48,548 nt of DNA from an uncultured Clostridium sp. (GTDB taxonomy: Bacteria; Bacillota; Clostridia; TANB77; CAG-508). The stretch lies in NCBI GenBank assembly GCA_947364715.1, contig CANAUI010000001.1:65157-113704 (forward strand), written 5' to 3'. A program made the position numbers and the translations under genes. The first letter of the stretch is position 1, and each line of letters starts with the position of its first letter. Under the pieces are notes generated by a model. That model was not told the DNA's origin, did no database searches, and saw nothing but the letters and a program-made list of their open reading frames with translations. Below are positions 36,576 through 46,159 of this stretch, one piece after another.

Positions 36576-36966
36576 TCAGATACCTTTTTTTAGGTCTCCT
36601 TTTTATCCTTATTCTCGTAATTATCCAAGAAGTCCTTATTATACATCAAATTCTATGCCTTTGGATAATCAAAAAACACCTAATGCTAATTCATGTACAT
36701 CTACGGAAGTAAGAAAAACTGGAGACCTTTTATATCAAAAAAAAGAAAATATACATGAAAAAAAATCATCTAAATATTATAATATTGGTCCTGTTTCTAT
36801 TAACACAGATGGATTTTTTAATAAAGAACAACCTGTGTTAGAAATTTCTGGACAAAAACTATATTTAGACGATTTAATTATCTTGTGCTTGCTATTTTTT
36901 CTTTATAAAGAAGATGTAAAAGATGATATGTTATTTATGCTTCTAATTTTATTGTTAGTTAGTTAA
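36568..36966 (+). CDS. Small membrane protein of unknown function, coupled to the upstream gene
   Basis: Not recognised. GTG 36568 is chosen because AAGGAG lies 7 nt upstream; an in-frame ATG at 36550 has no ribosome site. The 132-aa product begins with a Pro/Tyr/Arg-rich segment, then a charged middle part and one hydrophobic C-terminal region (LYLDDLIILCLLFFLYKE, then DDMLFMLLILLLVS). Two short hydrophobic helices separated by KEDVKDD could form a hairpin in the membrane. The pattern recalls small clostridial proteins seen near sporulation genes (low confidence). The gene converges with minC, 26 bp apart. Confidence 0.65.
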   Translation: MINQIPFFRSPFYPYSRNYPRSPYYTSNSMPLDNQKTPNANSCTSTEVRKTGDLLYQKKENIHEKKSSKYYNIGPVSINTDGFFNKEQPVLEISGQKLYLDDLIILCLLFFLYKEDVKDDMLFMLLILLLVS

Positions 36967-36992
36967 AAGTGCTTGTTTTAGTAATGGGTTTA

Positions 36993-37610
36993 TTACTCTA
37001 TTACAATTTCATTATCAATAATACTAACATATGCTTGTTTGTGTAATGGTTCTTCATCTCTGTCAATTTCTTTTATAACATTAGCAATTCGAATTTGGAC
37101 TGTGTCTAAAATACCAGCAGAAATAATTGCTTGTTTATTACCTTTTGCTCCTGCATGTGCTAATCCTCTTAATGCCCCTAATACAACAATATTGTCAGAA
37201 GCCATTACTTCTGCACCAGAATTAACATCTCCTAAAATAACTAGACTTCCTTCTACTTCCATTTTTTGTCCTGAACGTAATGAACCTCTATGAAACTTTG
37301 TTTCAGAAATTGCAATTTCTTTATTAAATGTTCTTGTAATATTTGCTAGTCCTAAAGCTTTTGGCATGTCAAAATCAATTTCTACATCAATATTATGTTT
37401 TATTAATTCTTGTATTTCATCTATTTCTTTGTTTTTTAAAATTTTTCCTGTAACCATAATAGGAGTTTTTTCATTTTTATACATTTTCTTCAATTCAGGA
37501 AGTTTTTTTCTCAAATTTTCTATAATGTCTTTTTGTTCTGCGTCATCACTAATTTTTATTAAAATTTCATTTTTTCTTAAGTTAATACTTACACAATTTT
37601 TTATTTTCAT
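36993..37610 (-). CDS. minC: Septum site-determining protein MinC
   Basis: This 205-aa protein has an N-terminal FtsZ-inhibiting domain (about 1-95) and a C-terminal beta-helix domain (about 100-205) with RSGQKMEVEGSLVILGDVN and GALRGLAHAGAKGN. The RSGQ and RGLAHAG segments form the MinD-binding face. MinC blocks Z-ring assembly away from midcell when recruited to the membrane by MinD. It is the last gene of the mre operon, 21 bp after PBP2. The usual minD and minE do not follow; convergent unknown genes do instead. Confidence 0.93.
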   Translation of the reverse strand: MKIKNCVSINLRKNEILIKISDDAEQKDIIENLRKKLPELKKMYKNEKTPIMVTGKILKNKEIDEIQELIKHNIDVEIDFDMPKALGLANITRTFNKEIAISETKFHRGSLRSGQKMEVEGSLVILGDVNSGAEVMASDNIVVLGALRGLAHAGAKGNKQAIISAGILDTVQIRIANVIKEIDRDEEPLHKQAYVSIIDNEIVIE

Positions 37611-37631
37611 TTTTACATCCTCTCTCTCTTT

Positions 37632-39770
37632 TTATCTTAAAGACTGATTATAATTTACAGCACTCATATCTTCTTGGATTTCTTGTGTATTCATTCCAAA
37701 ATACTCTTCCATAATATTTCTTACAACTTCTGCCGTATAATTTCCATGTCCACCATTTTCTACCATAACTACTACAGCAATTTCTGGGTCTTCAAATGGT
37801 GCAAATCCTGTAAACCATGCATGAACTATGTCTCTTTGATTTTTGTCTTTTCCTGCTTCTGCTGAACCTGTTTTTCCACCAACTGAAATACCAAAATCTT
37901 GGAATCTTACATATGCAGTTCCTGTTCTGTCACTAGTAACAGAACGCATTCCTGATAAAATGGCATTCAAGTTTTCCTGATGTATTGTTAAATCTTCACT
38001 TTCAGTATTTTTTAATCCTAGTTTTTTATTTGTAAAATTATTAATTTCTTCTGTTGAAATTTGTGTTCCATCAGCTTTTATAATACTTTTTACAATAGTT
38101 ACATCTATAGCTTTTCCTCCATTAGCTATCATACTAATATATTTTGCCATTTGTAATGGACTAAAATTATTTAAACCTTGTCCTATAGAAGCATTAATTG
38201 TATCTCCACTATACCATTGTTCTGTTGATATTTGTCCTTTATATTGTGGTGTTGCCATTGCTCCTGAGGTCTCACTTGGTAATTCTACTCCTGTTTTAAC
38301 TCCTAATCCAAAGTATTTTGCATATTTAGAAAGAGTATCTATTCCCATTCTATCTCCTATTTCATAAAAGAAATAATTACAAGACCTTTCAATTGCTTGT
38401 GATACATTCAAATATCCATGGCCTCTATGATAATCTGTATAATACCAACATGGCCATTGTCCTCCATATTTTTTATATTCACCTATATCATTAATTTTTT
38501 CTGTTCTAGTAACTGCTCCAGATTCTAACCCTGCAATTGCTGTTACCATTTTAAAAATAGAACCTGGTGCATAAGCATTTTGAACTGCTTTATTCATTAA
38601 TGGTTTTGCAGAATCAGTATTATATTGATTCCATTTATCTGTACTAATACCTCCCACAAAATCTGATGGGTCATAATTGGGATAACTTGCAATTGCTAAA
38701 ATTTCTCCTGTTTTAACATTCATAACAACACAACTACCTGCATTAGTATCATAAGCTTTGCCAAATCCCCCTGAAGCAATTTTCTTTATATTAGCTTCTA
38801 ATGCTTGTTCTGTAACTCTTTGTAAATTAGCATCTATTGTTAATACTACATCACTTCCTGCAATTCCTTCTTTTGATGTATATTCAGATGTTATTGTTCC
38901 ATCTACAGCCATATCAATTTGTTTTGTTCCATCTTGTCCTTTTAAATATTCTTCAAAAACATATTCAATTCCTGTTTTTCCTATTATATCATTTTGTTCA
39001 TATCTATCTTTTCTTGTTGCATATTCATCTGCATTAATAGTTGATGCATATCCCAAAACATGAGATACTAGTGTTCCAGAAGTATATTCTCTTACAGGCT
39101 CTGTTACAATATTGATTCCTGGAAATTTGTCATTACTTTCTGAAAATTCTGCTACTGCTTCTCTTGGAATATTTTTTGCTATTGTTAAAGCTCTTGTACT
39201 ACTATATCCTGTTGTAGTTATCTCATATCTGATAGCTATAATCTTTCTAATTTCTGTTATATCTGCATTTTCAATTTTATATTTCTCTTTAAAGTTATAA
39301 AAGGCTTCTTCAGCAGATATGTTCCCATTTAAATCATATTTTTCTTTCCAATTAGCCAATGCATTATCACTAATAGTAAATTGGAATGGATTTATAGATA
39401 TTGGAAAAGAGTCTGAATAATTTACTTGATATTTTTCTAATAGATTCACAATATTTAAAATAGAATTATTTAATTCATTATTGTCAATTTTCGTTTTATA
39501 TAATTCTACACCGAATTTTGTTGAATTTGTAACTAATTCTGTTCCTGTTCTATCTAAAATTTCTCCTCTTGTAGCCTTTATAGTGGATTCTCTTGTAAGT
39601 CTTGTATTTGATTCTTCTCTGTATTCTGCTCCATGCACAATTTGTAGGTTAAATAATTGTATAATTAAAACAATTCCAATTATATATGTAAATACTGTTA
39701 TAAGATTAAATCGCAAATTCAAATTACTTTTAGTCTTTTTCTTTGTTTTCTTAAACCCTAGTTTTTTCAA
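37632..39770 (-). CDS. mrdA: Penicillin-binding protein 2 (elongation transpeptidase)
   Basis: This 712-aa class B PBP has a basic N-terminus, a membrane helix (about 22-44), a dimerisation/pedestal domain (about 60-300) and a transpeptidase domain. The motifs are SIFK (nucleophile Ser near 404), SCN (near 460) and KTGS (near 632). It cross-links peptidoglycan during sidewall elongation with RodA and the MreBCD complex. The start is a TTG with AAGGTGAGG just upstream. It sits 88 bp after mreD and 21 bp before minC, the normal place for the elongation PBP in Clostridia. A related sporulation PBP (SpoVD) would usually carry a PASTA domain, which is absent. Confidence 0.93.
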   Translation of the reverse strand: MKKLGFKKTKKKTKSNLNLRFNLITVFTYIIGIVLIIQLFNLQIVHGAEYREESNTRLTRESTIKATRGEILDRTGTELVTNSTKFGVELYKTKIDNNELNNSILNIVNLLEKYQVNYSDSFPISINPFQFTISDNALANWKEKYDLNGNISAEEAFYNFKEKYKIENADITEIRKIIAIRYEITTTGYSSTRALTIAKNIPREAVAEFSESNDKFPGINIVTEPVREYTSGTLVSHVLGYASTINADEYATRKDRYEQNDIIGKTGIEYVFEEYLKGQDGTKQIDMAVDGTITSEYTSKEGIAGSDVVLTIDANLQRVTEQALEANIKKIASGGFGKAYDTNAGSCVVMNVKTGEILAIASYPNYDPSDFVGGISTDKWNQYNTDSAKPLMNKAVQNAYAPGSIFKMVTAIAGLESGAVTRTEKINDIGEYKKYGGQWPCWYYTDYHRGHGYLNVSQAIERSCNYFFYEIGDRMGIDTLSKYAKYFGLGVKTGVELPSETSGAMATPQYKGQISTEQWYSGDTINASIGQGLNNFSPLQMAKYISMIANGGKAIDVTIVKSIIKADGTQISTEEINNFTNKKLGLKNTESEDLTIHQENLNAILSGMRSVTSDRTGTAYVRFQDFGISVGGKTGSAEAGKDKNQRDIVHAWFTGFAPFEDPEIAVVVMVENGGHGNYTAEVVRNIMEEYFGMNTQEIQEDMSAVNYNQSLR

Positions 39771-39858
39771 GGCCTCACCTTCCTCTTCCTTGCTTTTTAA
39801 AATGTATTTCTAAATAACTTATATTAAATTTTACTAAGACCCTTTATTGTATAGGAAA

Positions 39859-40392
39859 TTAGAAATATCTTGTCAAAATTTTATTTCCTTTGTATTCATT
39901 TTCAATTGAATATCCAAATTTTTGTATTAATGGATATAAAACAATGACAATAATTAAATTATATATAATTTCAATAGCTAATATTTTAATAAAATTCACA
40001 ATCTCTATATTTGTAGAAAAAATAATATAATTTAGTATATATACAATAATCTCATATATAAATGTAGCACCTAATACCATAAACATAATAGTTGCTCTAC
40101 TATCTTTTGAAAAATTTTTATCAAATGTAGCAGCTAAAAATCCAATAATCCCTAATCCAACTGCATTAATTCCTATTTGTGTACCAATTACTAAATCTAA
40201 AACACCACCAATTACTACTCCATACACAACTCCTGTTATTCTATTTGCAAACAATCCTATAAATAAAGTTAATATAACAAATAAACTAGGCATAACTCCA
40301 GAAATAGTAAACCAATTAAAAAAATTTGATTGCAAAAAATATATAATAAATGCTGATAATATAATTAATATATTCATTATAAATTTTTTCAA
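39859..40392 (-). CDS. mreD: Rod shape-determining protein MreD
   Basis: A 177-aa polytopic membrane protein with about five hydrophobic segments and no other domain. It is placed between mreC and PBP2, which makes the assignment safe even though MreD sequences are poorly conserved. It links MreC and MreB to the elongation synthase. An upstream GTG at 40401 is in frame, but it lies inside the ribosome site GAGGTG. That site is 6 nt before the TTG at 40392, so I choose the TTG. The start is only 13 bp after the mreC stop. Confidence 0.87.
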   Translation of the reverse strand: MKKFIMNILIILSAFIIYFLQSNFFNWFTISGVMPSLFVILTLFIGLFANRITGVVYGVVIGGVLDLVIGTQIGINAVGLGIIGFLAATFDKNFSKDSRATIMFMVLGATFIYEIIVYILNYIIFSTNIEIVNFIKILAIEIIYNLIIVIVLYPLIQKFGYSIENEYKGNKILTRYF

Positions 40393-40405
40393 AAATTTCA
40401 CCTCT

Positions 40406-41221
40406 CTATTGATTTGTTATAACTAATACAGTATCTAGTTTATCAAAATTAACTGCTGTTTCTACAATTGAATATCTGTCTGTTGTATTTTGTGTATTTA
40501 CAACTTTTTTTATTGTTCCTACATGAATTCCTTTTGGATATATTCCACCCAATCCAGAAGTTTCTACACTATCTCCTTGTATAATTCCATCATCATCTGG
40601 TATATATATTGCTTTTAATACAGAATCTTCGTCTAATGTTCCTTTACATACTATACTTTCATCTGTTGTACTTAATAAGCAACTTACTGAACTAGAAGTA
40701 TCAATAATAGTTCTTACCTTTGCTGTATCTTTTGTTACAGAAATAACATGTCCTACTAGTCCTTGGTCAGCAATAACAGTCATATTTTCTTTTATTCCAT
40801 CATTACTTCCTACATTAATTACTATTGTTTTTGAATAATTACTAATATCTTTATTGATAATATATGCTGGTATTGTACTATATTCACCATATTTCTCTTT
40901 TAATCCTACATATTCTTTTAATGTTTCATTTTCAGATTTTATACTTTCTAATTCTCTTAATGATTGCTCTAATTCGCTATTTTTCCCTCTTAGTTGTTCA
41001 TTCTCTTGTTTTAAATTATTTATATCTGTAAAAAATGTACTATTTCCACTAATTCCATTTTTTAAATAAACTAATCCATTTTGTATTGGCATAACTAATT
41101 TACTTGCTACATTTTCAAGAAATGATGTTTCACTGTCTGTATTAGAAAATATAACAATCAATATTAAAATAATAATAGTTATAACAATACCTGCTATTTC
41201 AGCTTTTTTATTTTTATACAT
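40406..41221 (-). CDS. mreC: Rod shape-determining protein MreC
   Basis: This 271-aa protein has an N-terminal membrane helix (about 9-27), a coiled coil (about 66-108, heptad-like LKQENEQLRGKNSELEQSL) and a two-domain extracytoplasmic beta-barrel region (about 115-271, with GLVGHVISVTKDTAKVRTIID and SGLGGIYPKGIHVGTI). MreC binds PBP2 outside the membrane and activates the elongation complex. Length and motifs are normal. It starts 17 bp after mreB. Confidence 0.95.
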   Translation of the reverse strand: MYKNKKAEIAGIVITIIILILIVIFSNTDSETSFLENVASKLVMPIQNGLVYLKNGISGNSTFFTDINNLKQENEQLRGKNSELEQSLRELESIKSENETLKEYVGLKEKYGEYSTIPAYIINKDISNYSKTIVINVGSNDGIKENMTVIADQGLVGHVISVTKDTAKVRTIIDTSSSVSCLLSTTDESIVCKGTLDEDSVLKAIYIPDDDGIIQGDSVETSGLGGIYPKGIHVGTIKKVVNTQNTTDRYSIVETAVNFDKLDTVLVITNQ

Positions 41222-41238
41222 TTCCTACTCCTATAATT

Positions 41239-42274
<1,036 letters not shown>

Positions 42275-42295
42275 CTATACGTTCCTTTCATAAAC

Positions 42296-43003
42296 TCATA
42301 TTTCTCTATCTTTTGTTAATAATTCTGAAATAATACTTGTAAAATTCCCATTACCTATTACAATATGGTCTAATAACTCTATATCAAATAATTGTGATAC
42401 TTCAAAAAGTCTTTCTGTTATTTCAATATCTGCCTTACTTGGTGTGGAATCACCACTAGGGTGATTGTGAATTAAAATTATCTTAGGGGCTTGTATTTTT
42501 ATTGGTTCTACTAACATTTCTCTCATTGACATATTAACCGAATTAATTCCACCTTGTGCTATCTTTTTTATTTTTACAATTTCATTTTTATTATTTAAAA
42601 TAACTAATTTTACATGTTCTTGTTTTTCTAATCTCATTTCTTCCATCAGTAATCTTGCTATATCTTCTGGTGTTTTTATTTTTATTTTTTTATAATTTGA
42701 TGGTGTTGATATTCTTTTAGCTAATTCTCCTAATGCTTTTAATTGAATAGCTTTTACTTTTCCAATTCCCTTTATATTCATCAATTCTTCTATTGTCATT
42801 TCTTTTAAAAAGTCTAAATTGTTTTCTGAATTTGTATTTATACTTAATAATTTTTGGGCAATTGTTACAGAAGATTCATCCTTTGTACCTGTTTTAATAA
42901 TAATTGCTATTAATTCTGCATTTGATAATGCTGTTTCTCCATATAGTTCCATTTTTTCATAAGGTCTTTCTGTTTCTGGTAATTGTTTTATTTTGATAGA
43001 CAA
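42296..43003 (-). CDS. radC: RadC family protein (UPF0758, JAB/MPN domain)
   Basis: This 235-aa protein has an N-terminal helix-hairpin-helix region (about 1-90, with MNIKGIGKVKAIQLKALGEL) and a C-terminal JAB-like metalloprotease-fold domain. The domain has the conserved HNHPSGDSTPSKAD (about 174-187) supplying metal ligands. The name comes from an old link to DNA repair; the true function is unresolved. It is often found directly upstream of mreB, as here (24-bp gap). The start is TTG with AAAGGAATG upstream. Confidence 0.93.
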   Translation of the reverse strand: MSIKIKQLPETERPYEKMELYGETALSNAELIAIIIKTGTKDESSVTIAQKLLSINTNSENNLDFLKEMTIEELMNIKGIGKVKAIQLKALGELAKRISTPSNYKKIKIKTPEDIARLLMEEMRLEKQEHVKLVILNNKNEIVKIKKIAQGGINSVNMSMREMLVEPIKIQAPKIILIHNHPSGDSTPSKADIEITERLFEVSQLFDIELLDHIVIGNGNFTSIISELLTKDREI

Positions 43004-43062
43004 AATATCATTCCTTTCTTCAATTAATATCTTGCCCCTATTTTTTAATTTTTAACTATTTC

Positions 43063-43320
43063 TTAGATTTTTTTATAAATTAATATAGCTAATAACATTC
43101 CTATAATACTTGCTACACTAATTTTAAACATTAATGCAAAAGTTACAGTAACAACACTTAAATCTAAAATAATTGGTTCTTGTAATCCAAATGTTTGACT
43201 ATATGAAAGCCACCATAACCAATCTATGTTAGATGCAAGCTGTCCTAATAATCCCCCTATTACTAAACCTGATAAAATAAACACTAATAATACCCATATA
43301 TTTTTATCTTTTGTCGCCAT
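43063..43320 (-). CDS. DUF4321 small membrane protein
   Basis: This 85-aa protein has two membrane segments (about 9-28 and 58-82). The ILSGLVIGGLLGQLAS start and the IILDLSVVTVTFALMFKISVASIIGM C-terminal half match the DUF4321 family found next to radC-mreB in Clostridia. No function is known; linkage suggests a role near the elongation complex. It is the first gene of the operon, about 75 bp downstream of a good promoter, with GGAGGT before the ATG. Confidence 0.8.
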   Translation of the reverse strand: MATKDKNIWVLLVFILSGLVIGGLLGQLASNIDWLWWLSYSQTFGLQEPIILDLSVVTVTFALMFKISVASIIGMLLAILIYKKI

Positions 43321-43389
43321 TTATATACCTCCAAATCAGCCTTTACTTCTTACGGCTATTTATTTTTTAACATATTTTTACATATTGGT

Positions 43390-43418
43390 ATTATATATTG
43401 ATTTAACATTTTTTTCAA
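43390..43418 (-). promoter_or_regulatory. Promoter of the DUF4321-radC-mre-pbp2-minC operon
   Basis: -35 TTGAAA (43418-43413), 17-bp spacer, perfect -10 TATAAT (43395-43390). Confidence 0.78.
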
Positions 43419-43558
43419 GTAAAAAGCTTTACTTTTTTTATATTTATATGGTATATTGTTTAATATTTAAAATTTTATTACCAAAAATTATCCATTTAAA
43501 TATAATAATAATAGTAGTATAATATACTTAATAGGTTTTAAGGAGGCTTTTATTATAT

Positions 43559-44191
43559 ATGAAAATTGAAAAATTAACTGAAAATAAAATTCGTGTGATT
43601 GTGAGCTCAGAAGATTTAAAAAATAGTAATTTGGATTATCAGACTATTATGGAAAAACCAATAGAATCTCAAAAATTGTTTTTAGAAATGCTTTTAAAAG
43701 CTGAAAAAGAAGTTGGATTTTATACAGAAGGATATAAACTTTTAGTAGAAGCTTTTTCTTCTTCTGATGGTCTTTTTGTATTTACTATTACAAAATATAC
43801 AGAAAAAATTAATACAAATCCTAATAAATTAAAAGTGATACCAAAAAAGAAAACCAAAAATTTAAACCCTAAAAGTACCACTTCTATTTATAAATTTTCT
43901 AGCTTTGAAGAATTTTGTGAATTTTGTACTGCTATACATAATAATACAAGAATTCAATCAAAACAATTAGCAAAAACAATCTCTTTATATTTATTTAATG
44001 ATACATATTATCTTATACTTTCTAATATAAACACACATTATGTATATATTAATGGGTTTTATTCAACTATCTCTGAATTTGCTAGTTTAGCTTCTCATTC
44101 TGATACATTTAAAATGAAGCTAGTAGAACATGGAAAAGTTATTATGAAACGAAATGCTATTGAAACTGGTGTTAAATATTTTTTATCATAA
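43559..44191 (+). CDS. mecA: MecA-like ClpC adaptor
   Basis: This 210-aa protein begins MKIEKLTENKIRVIVSSEDL, the typical MecA N-terminal substrate-binding domain. A basic linker (about 92-103) leads to a C-terminal domain (about 110-210, FEEFCEFCTAI, YYLILSNINTHYV) that in MecA binds ClpC. It delivers substrates such as competence regulators to ClpCP for degradation. TAAGGAGG precedes the ATG, and a TATAAT -10 lies at 43518-43523 with a weak -35 (TTTAAA). Together with ComEA it gives two competence-linked genes in this window, although MecA has wider proteolytic roles. Confidence 0.87.
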   Translation: MKIEKLTENKIRVIVSSEDLKNSNLDYQTIMEKPIESQKLFLEMLLKAEKEVGFYTEGYKLLVEAFSSSDGLFVFTITKYTEKINTNPNKLKVIPKKKTKNLNPKSTTSIYKFSSFEEFCEFCTAIHNNTRIQSKQLAKTISLYLFNDTYYLILSNINTHYVYINGFYSTISEFASLASHSDTFKMKLVEHGKVIMKRNAIETGVKYFLS

Positions 44192-44211
44192 CAATATTTA
44201 AAAATCAAATC

Positions 44212-44249
44212 AAAAAATCCACATTTGTTTAACAAATTGTGGATTTTTT
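44212..44249. terminator. Bidirectional terminator between mecA and the M23 gene
   Basis: A 12-bp stem AAAAAATCCACA / TGTGGATTTTTT, extended by TTTGTT/AACAAA, with T runs on both strands between convergent genes. Confidence 0.88.
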
Positions 44250-44254
44250 ATTTA

Positions 44255-45262
44255 TTAATATACATAATTTTGCGGATTATATGCTATTCCATTAACTCTA
44301 ACTTCTAAATGTAGATGTGGTCCTGTTGAGTTTCCTGTTGAGCCTACACTTGCAATGGTTTCTCCTTGTGAAACAGTTTGGCCTGTTGTCACATATAATT
44401 GACTACAATGTGCATAATATGTTTGTATTCCATTTCCATGAGATATAACAACCATATATCCATATGAGCCTTTTCTTCCTGAAAATGTAACTGTACCTGA
44501 AGCTGTTGCCTTAATAGGTGTTCCTGTTGGTGCTGATATATCTAAACCTGTATGTGCTGAACTTCTTATTCCACTCCTTGCTCCAAATCTGGAAGTAATT
44601 GTTCCTGAAATTGGTCTAATTAATGAAATTCCCAATGCTACTTTTCCACCTGATGTTGTTGTATTTGTATTTACATATCCTGATGTAGCTCTTGTTGTAG
44701 TATTTGTTACTTTTACAACCTTTTTCTTTTCTACATATAACTTAGAAACTACTTCATCTACTGAAACTAAATCATTTATTCCTGTTTCATATTTTTCTAA
44801 AATAGATATTTTATCTATATTTTCACTGTTCTTATCTTTTAATGTACTTATAGCCTTTTCTGCTTCTTCAAATGAAGATACATAGTATTTTTCTTCTTGA
44901 TTTTCTAAAATTGCATAATATCTATAATATGGAATTCCTTGTTCTGTTACTTTATTATAAATTTCTTCATCATTTGTTACAATATTTCTTTTTAATAAAC
45001 ATAATTTATATTCTGGCATATCATTTACTTGTATAAAAGCTACATTTTTATTTGTTCCATCTCCATGGTCTACATACTCATTTATTTTATGTTGTAAATC
45101 TGATTTGTTTGATGTATAACCTACTTGTTCTCCATTTATATATACACTATATGTTGGTTTATATAAAAATGCAATTGCTCCAATAATTAAAAATATTGAA
45201 ATCATAAAAAGAATTATAAGTTTTATGCCTCTTCTTGCATGAACTAAAACCTTTTTAAACAT
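44255..45262 (-). CDS. Membrane-anchored M23 family peptidoglycan endopeptidase
   Basis: This 335-aa protein has an N-terminal membrane segment (14-33), an extracellular helical region (about 45-180), a Thr/Ser linker (about 185-205) and a LytM domain (about 212-335). The zinc motifs are HTGLDI (near 238) and HLHLEV (near 318), with SHGNGIQTYYAHCS between them, so the catalytic site is complete. M23 enzymes cut peptide cross-links; some members act with SpoIID/SpoIIQ during engulfment. A SpoIIQ-like role is possible, but a vegetative hydrolase is equally likely. AAAGGAG and a clear promoter precede it. Confidence 0.9.
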   Translation of the reverse strand: MFKKVLVHARRGIKLIILFMISIFLIIGAIAFLYKPTYSVYINGEQVGYTSNKSDLQHKINEYVDHGDGTNKNVAFIQVNDMPEYKLCLLKRNIVTNDEEIYNKVTEQGIPYYRYYAILENQEEKYYVSSFEEAEKAISTLKDKNSENIDKISILEKYETGINDLVSVDEVVSKLYVEKKKVVKVTNTTTRATSGYVNTNTTTSGGKVALGISLIRPISGTITSRFGARSGIRSSAHTGLDISAPTGTPIKATASGTVTFSGRKGSYGYMVVISHGNGIQTYYAHCSQLYVTTGQTVSQGETIASVGSTGNSTGPHLHLEVRVNGIAYNPQNYVY

Positions 45263-45292
45263 TACGTTATCTCCTTTGTTAATAATAATGTA

Positions 45293-45321
45293 ATCATATT
45301 GTAATATTAGTTTTTTTGCAA
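45293..45321 (-). promoter_or_regulatory. Promoter of the M23 endopeptidase gene
   Basis: -35 TTGCAA (45321-45316), 17-bp spacer, -10 TATGAT (45298-45293), 30 bp before the ATG. The rest of the 343-bp gap 45263-45605 is dominated by the 121-bp palindrome. Confidence 0.65.
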
Positions 45322-45447
45322 GATATAAAATATCTAATTTCCGTAAGTTTCTTTCTGTTTTTTTATAAATACTTTCTTTATTTCACTTTTTCTCTCTTTT
45401 TCTTTTTTAGTTACTATGTAGTAAATAATGTCATAGTTAATAAATGT

Positions 45448-45568
45448 TCAAACTCTGTCAACTAAGACCTTATATATAAGTTTTTTTCACACGTTGTATT
45501 TTGCAACCAAAAGTCACTTACACAGTGTTTGAAAATTTATATATAAGGTCTTAGTTAACAGAGTTTGA
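45448..45568. repeat. 121-bp MITE-like palindrome
   Basis: Left arm 45448-45479 and right arm 45537-45568 are 32-bp inverted repeats with a single mismatch, beginning TCAAACTCTG and ending inward in TTATATATAA. They enclose 57 bp without an open reading frame. There is no T run after it, so it is not a simple terminator. The structure fits a miniature inverted-repeat element or a remnant. No convincing target duplication was seen; only a GT flanks each side. Confidence 0.75.
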
Positions 45569-45605
45569 GTAAATATATTTTATAGTTATTTCTAAATATT
45601 ATTTT

Positions 45606-45848
45606 TTATTGTAATTCTGTTTTTACTGTATTAATCTCTGTTGTTGTAGCTTTTTGTGCTGGAATGTAATATCCTTTAGATTGTGCTATTTTAAAAAGTT
45701 CATATTGAAAACTTTCATCATTATTTCTAATTTGTTGAAAAGTTTGTCTTAATTGCATATTTTCAGCTTCTGAAATTGCTGTTTGATATGCTGTTAAATC
45801 TGATTTTACTCCAGCCAAAATATCATTTACCATTATTTTCTCGTCCAT
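45606..45848 (-). CDS. CotF-like spore coat protein
   Basis: This 80-aa, all-helical protein has the CotF-family pattern: an N-terminal DEKIMVNDILAGVKSDLTAYQTAISEAEN-type helix, a middle helix with LRQTFQQIRNNDESFQYELF and a KGYYIPAQKA tail. CotF-like proteins are small coat components, and members in anaerobes are often given only this family name. AAGGAGGAG precedes the ATG. It follows the 62-aa relative by 9 bp, so they form a two-gene unit. Confidence 0.83.
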   Translation of the reverse strand: MDEKIMVNDILAGVKSDLTAYQTAISEAENMQLRQTFQQIRNNDESFQYELFKIAQSKGYYIPAQKATTTEINTVKTELQ

Positions 45849-45857
45849 AGCTCCTCC

Positions 45858-46046
45858 TTAATTATTTAAAAATGTCATTAATTTTTGTTTTGTATTTAAA
45901 GCATCTTGAGCAGATTTTGTGAAAAGTTGTTTAATTTGAGGGTCTACTGCTTGTGAAGAATATGTGTTTAATTTTTGGTAAGCAGTTTCATGTGCTCCAA
46001 TAAGATGTCTTAAATGTTGTAATTCCATTTGATTTAAGTCTGCCAT
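45858..46046 (-). CDS. Small CotF-like spore coat protein
   Basis: This 62-aa, all-helical protein (LNQMELQHLRHLIGAHE, then YQKLNTYSSQAVDPQIKQLF and AQDALNTKQKLMTFL) matches the short CotF-like partner usually encoded with a longer one. It is a probable coat component made in the mother cell. AAAGGAATG precedes the ATG. I could not find a clear sigma-E or sigma-K promoter upstream, so the developmental timing is not supported by sequence. Confidence 0.78.
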   Translation of the reverse strand: MADLNQMELQHLRHLIGAHETAYQKLNTYSSQAVDPQIKQLFTKSAQDALNTKQKLMTFLNN

Positions 46047-46109
46047 TTTTAATCATTCCTTTCTTTCATATTTCTTTATTTATTATTTCCATTTTTATCA
46101 AATTTATTC

Positions 46110-46150
46110 TAAAAAAATAACTTTCGTATATAATTTATACAAAAGTTATT
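46110..46150 (-). terminator. Terminator of pcrA
   Basis: A 15-bp stem with one mismatch, AATAACTTTCGTATA / TATACAAAAGTTATT, followed on the minus strand by a T run, 10 bp after the pcrA stop. Confidence 0.85.
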
Positions 46151-46159
46151 TTAATTTTA

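Noticed and set aside
45448..45568. Intrinsic terminator after the CotF-like genes
   Set aside because: The stem is much longer than needed and no T run follows on either strand.
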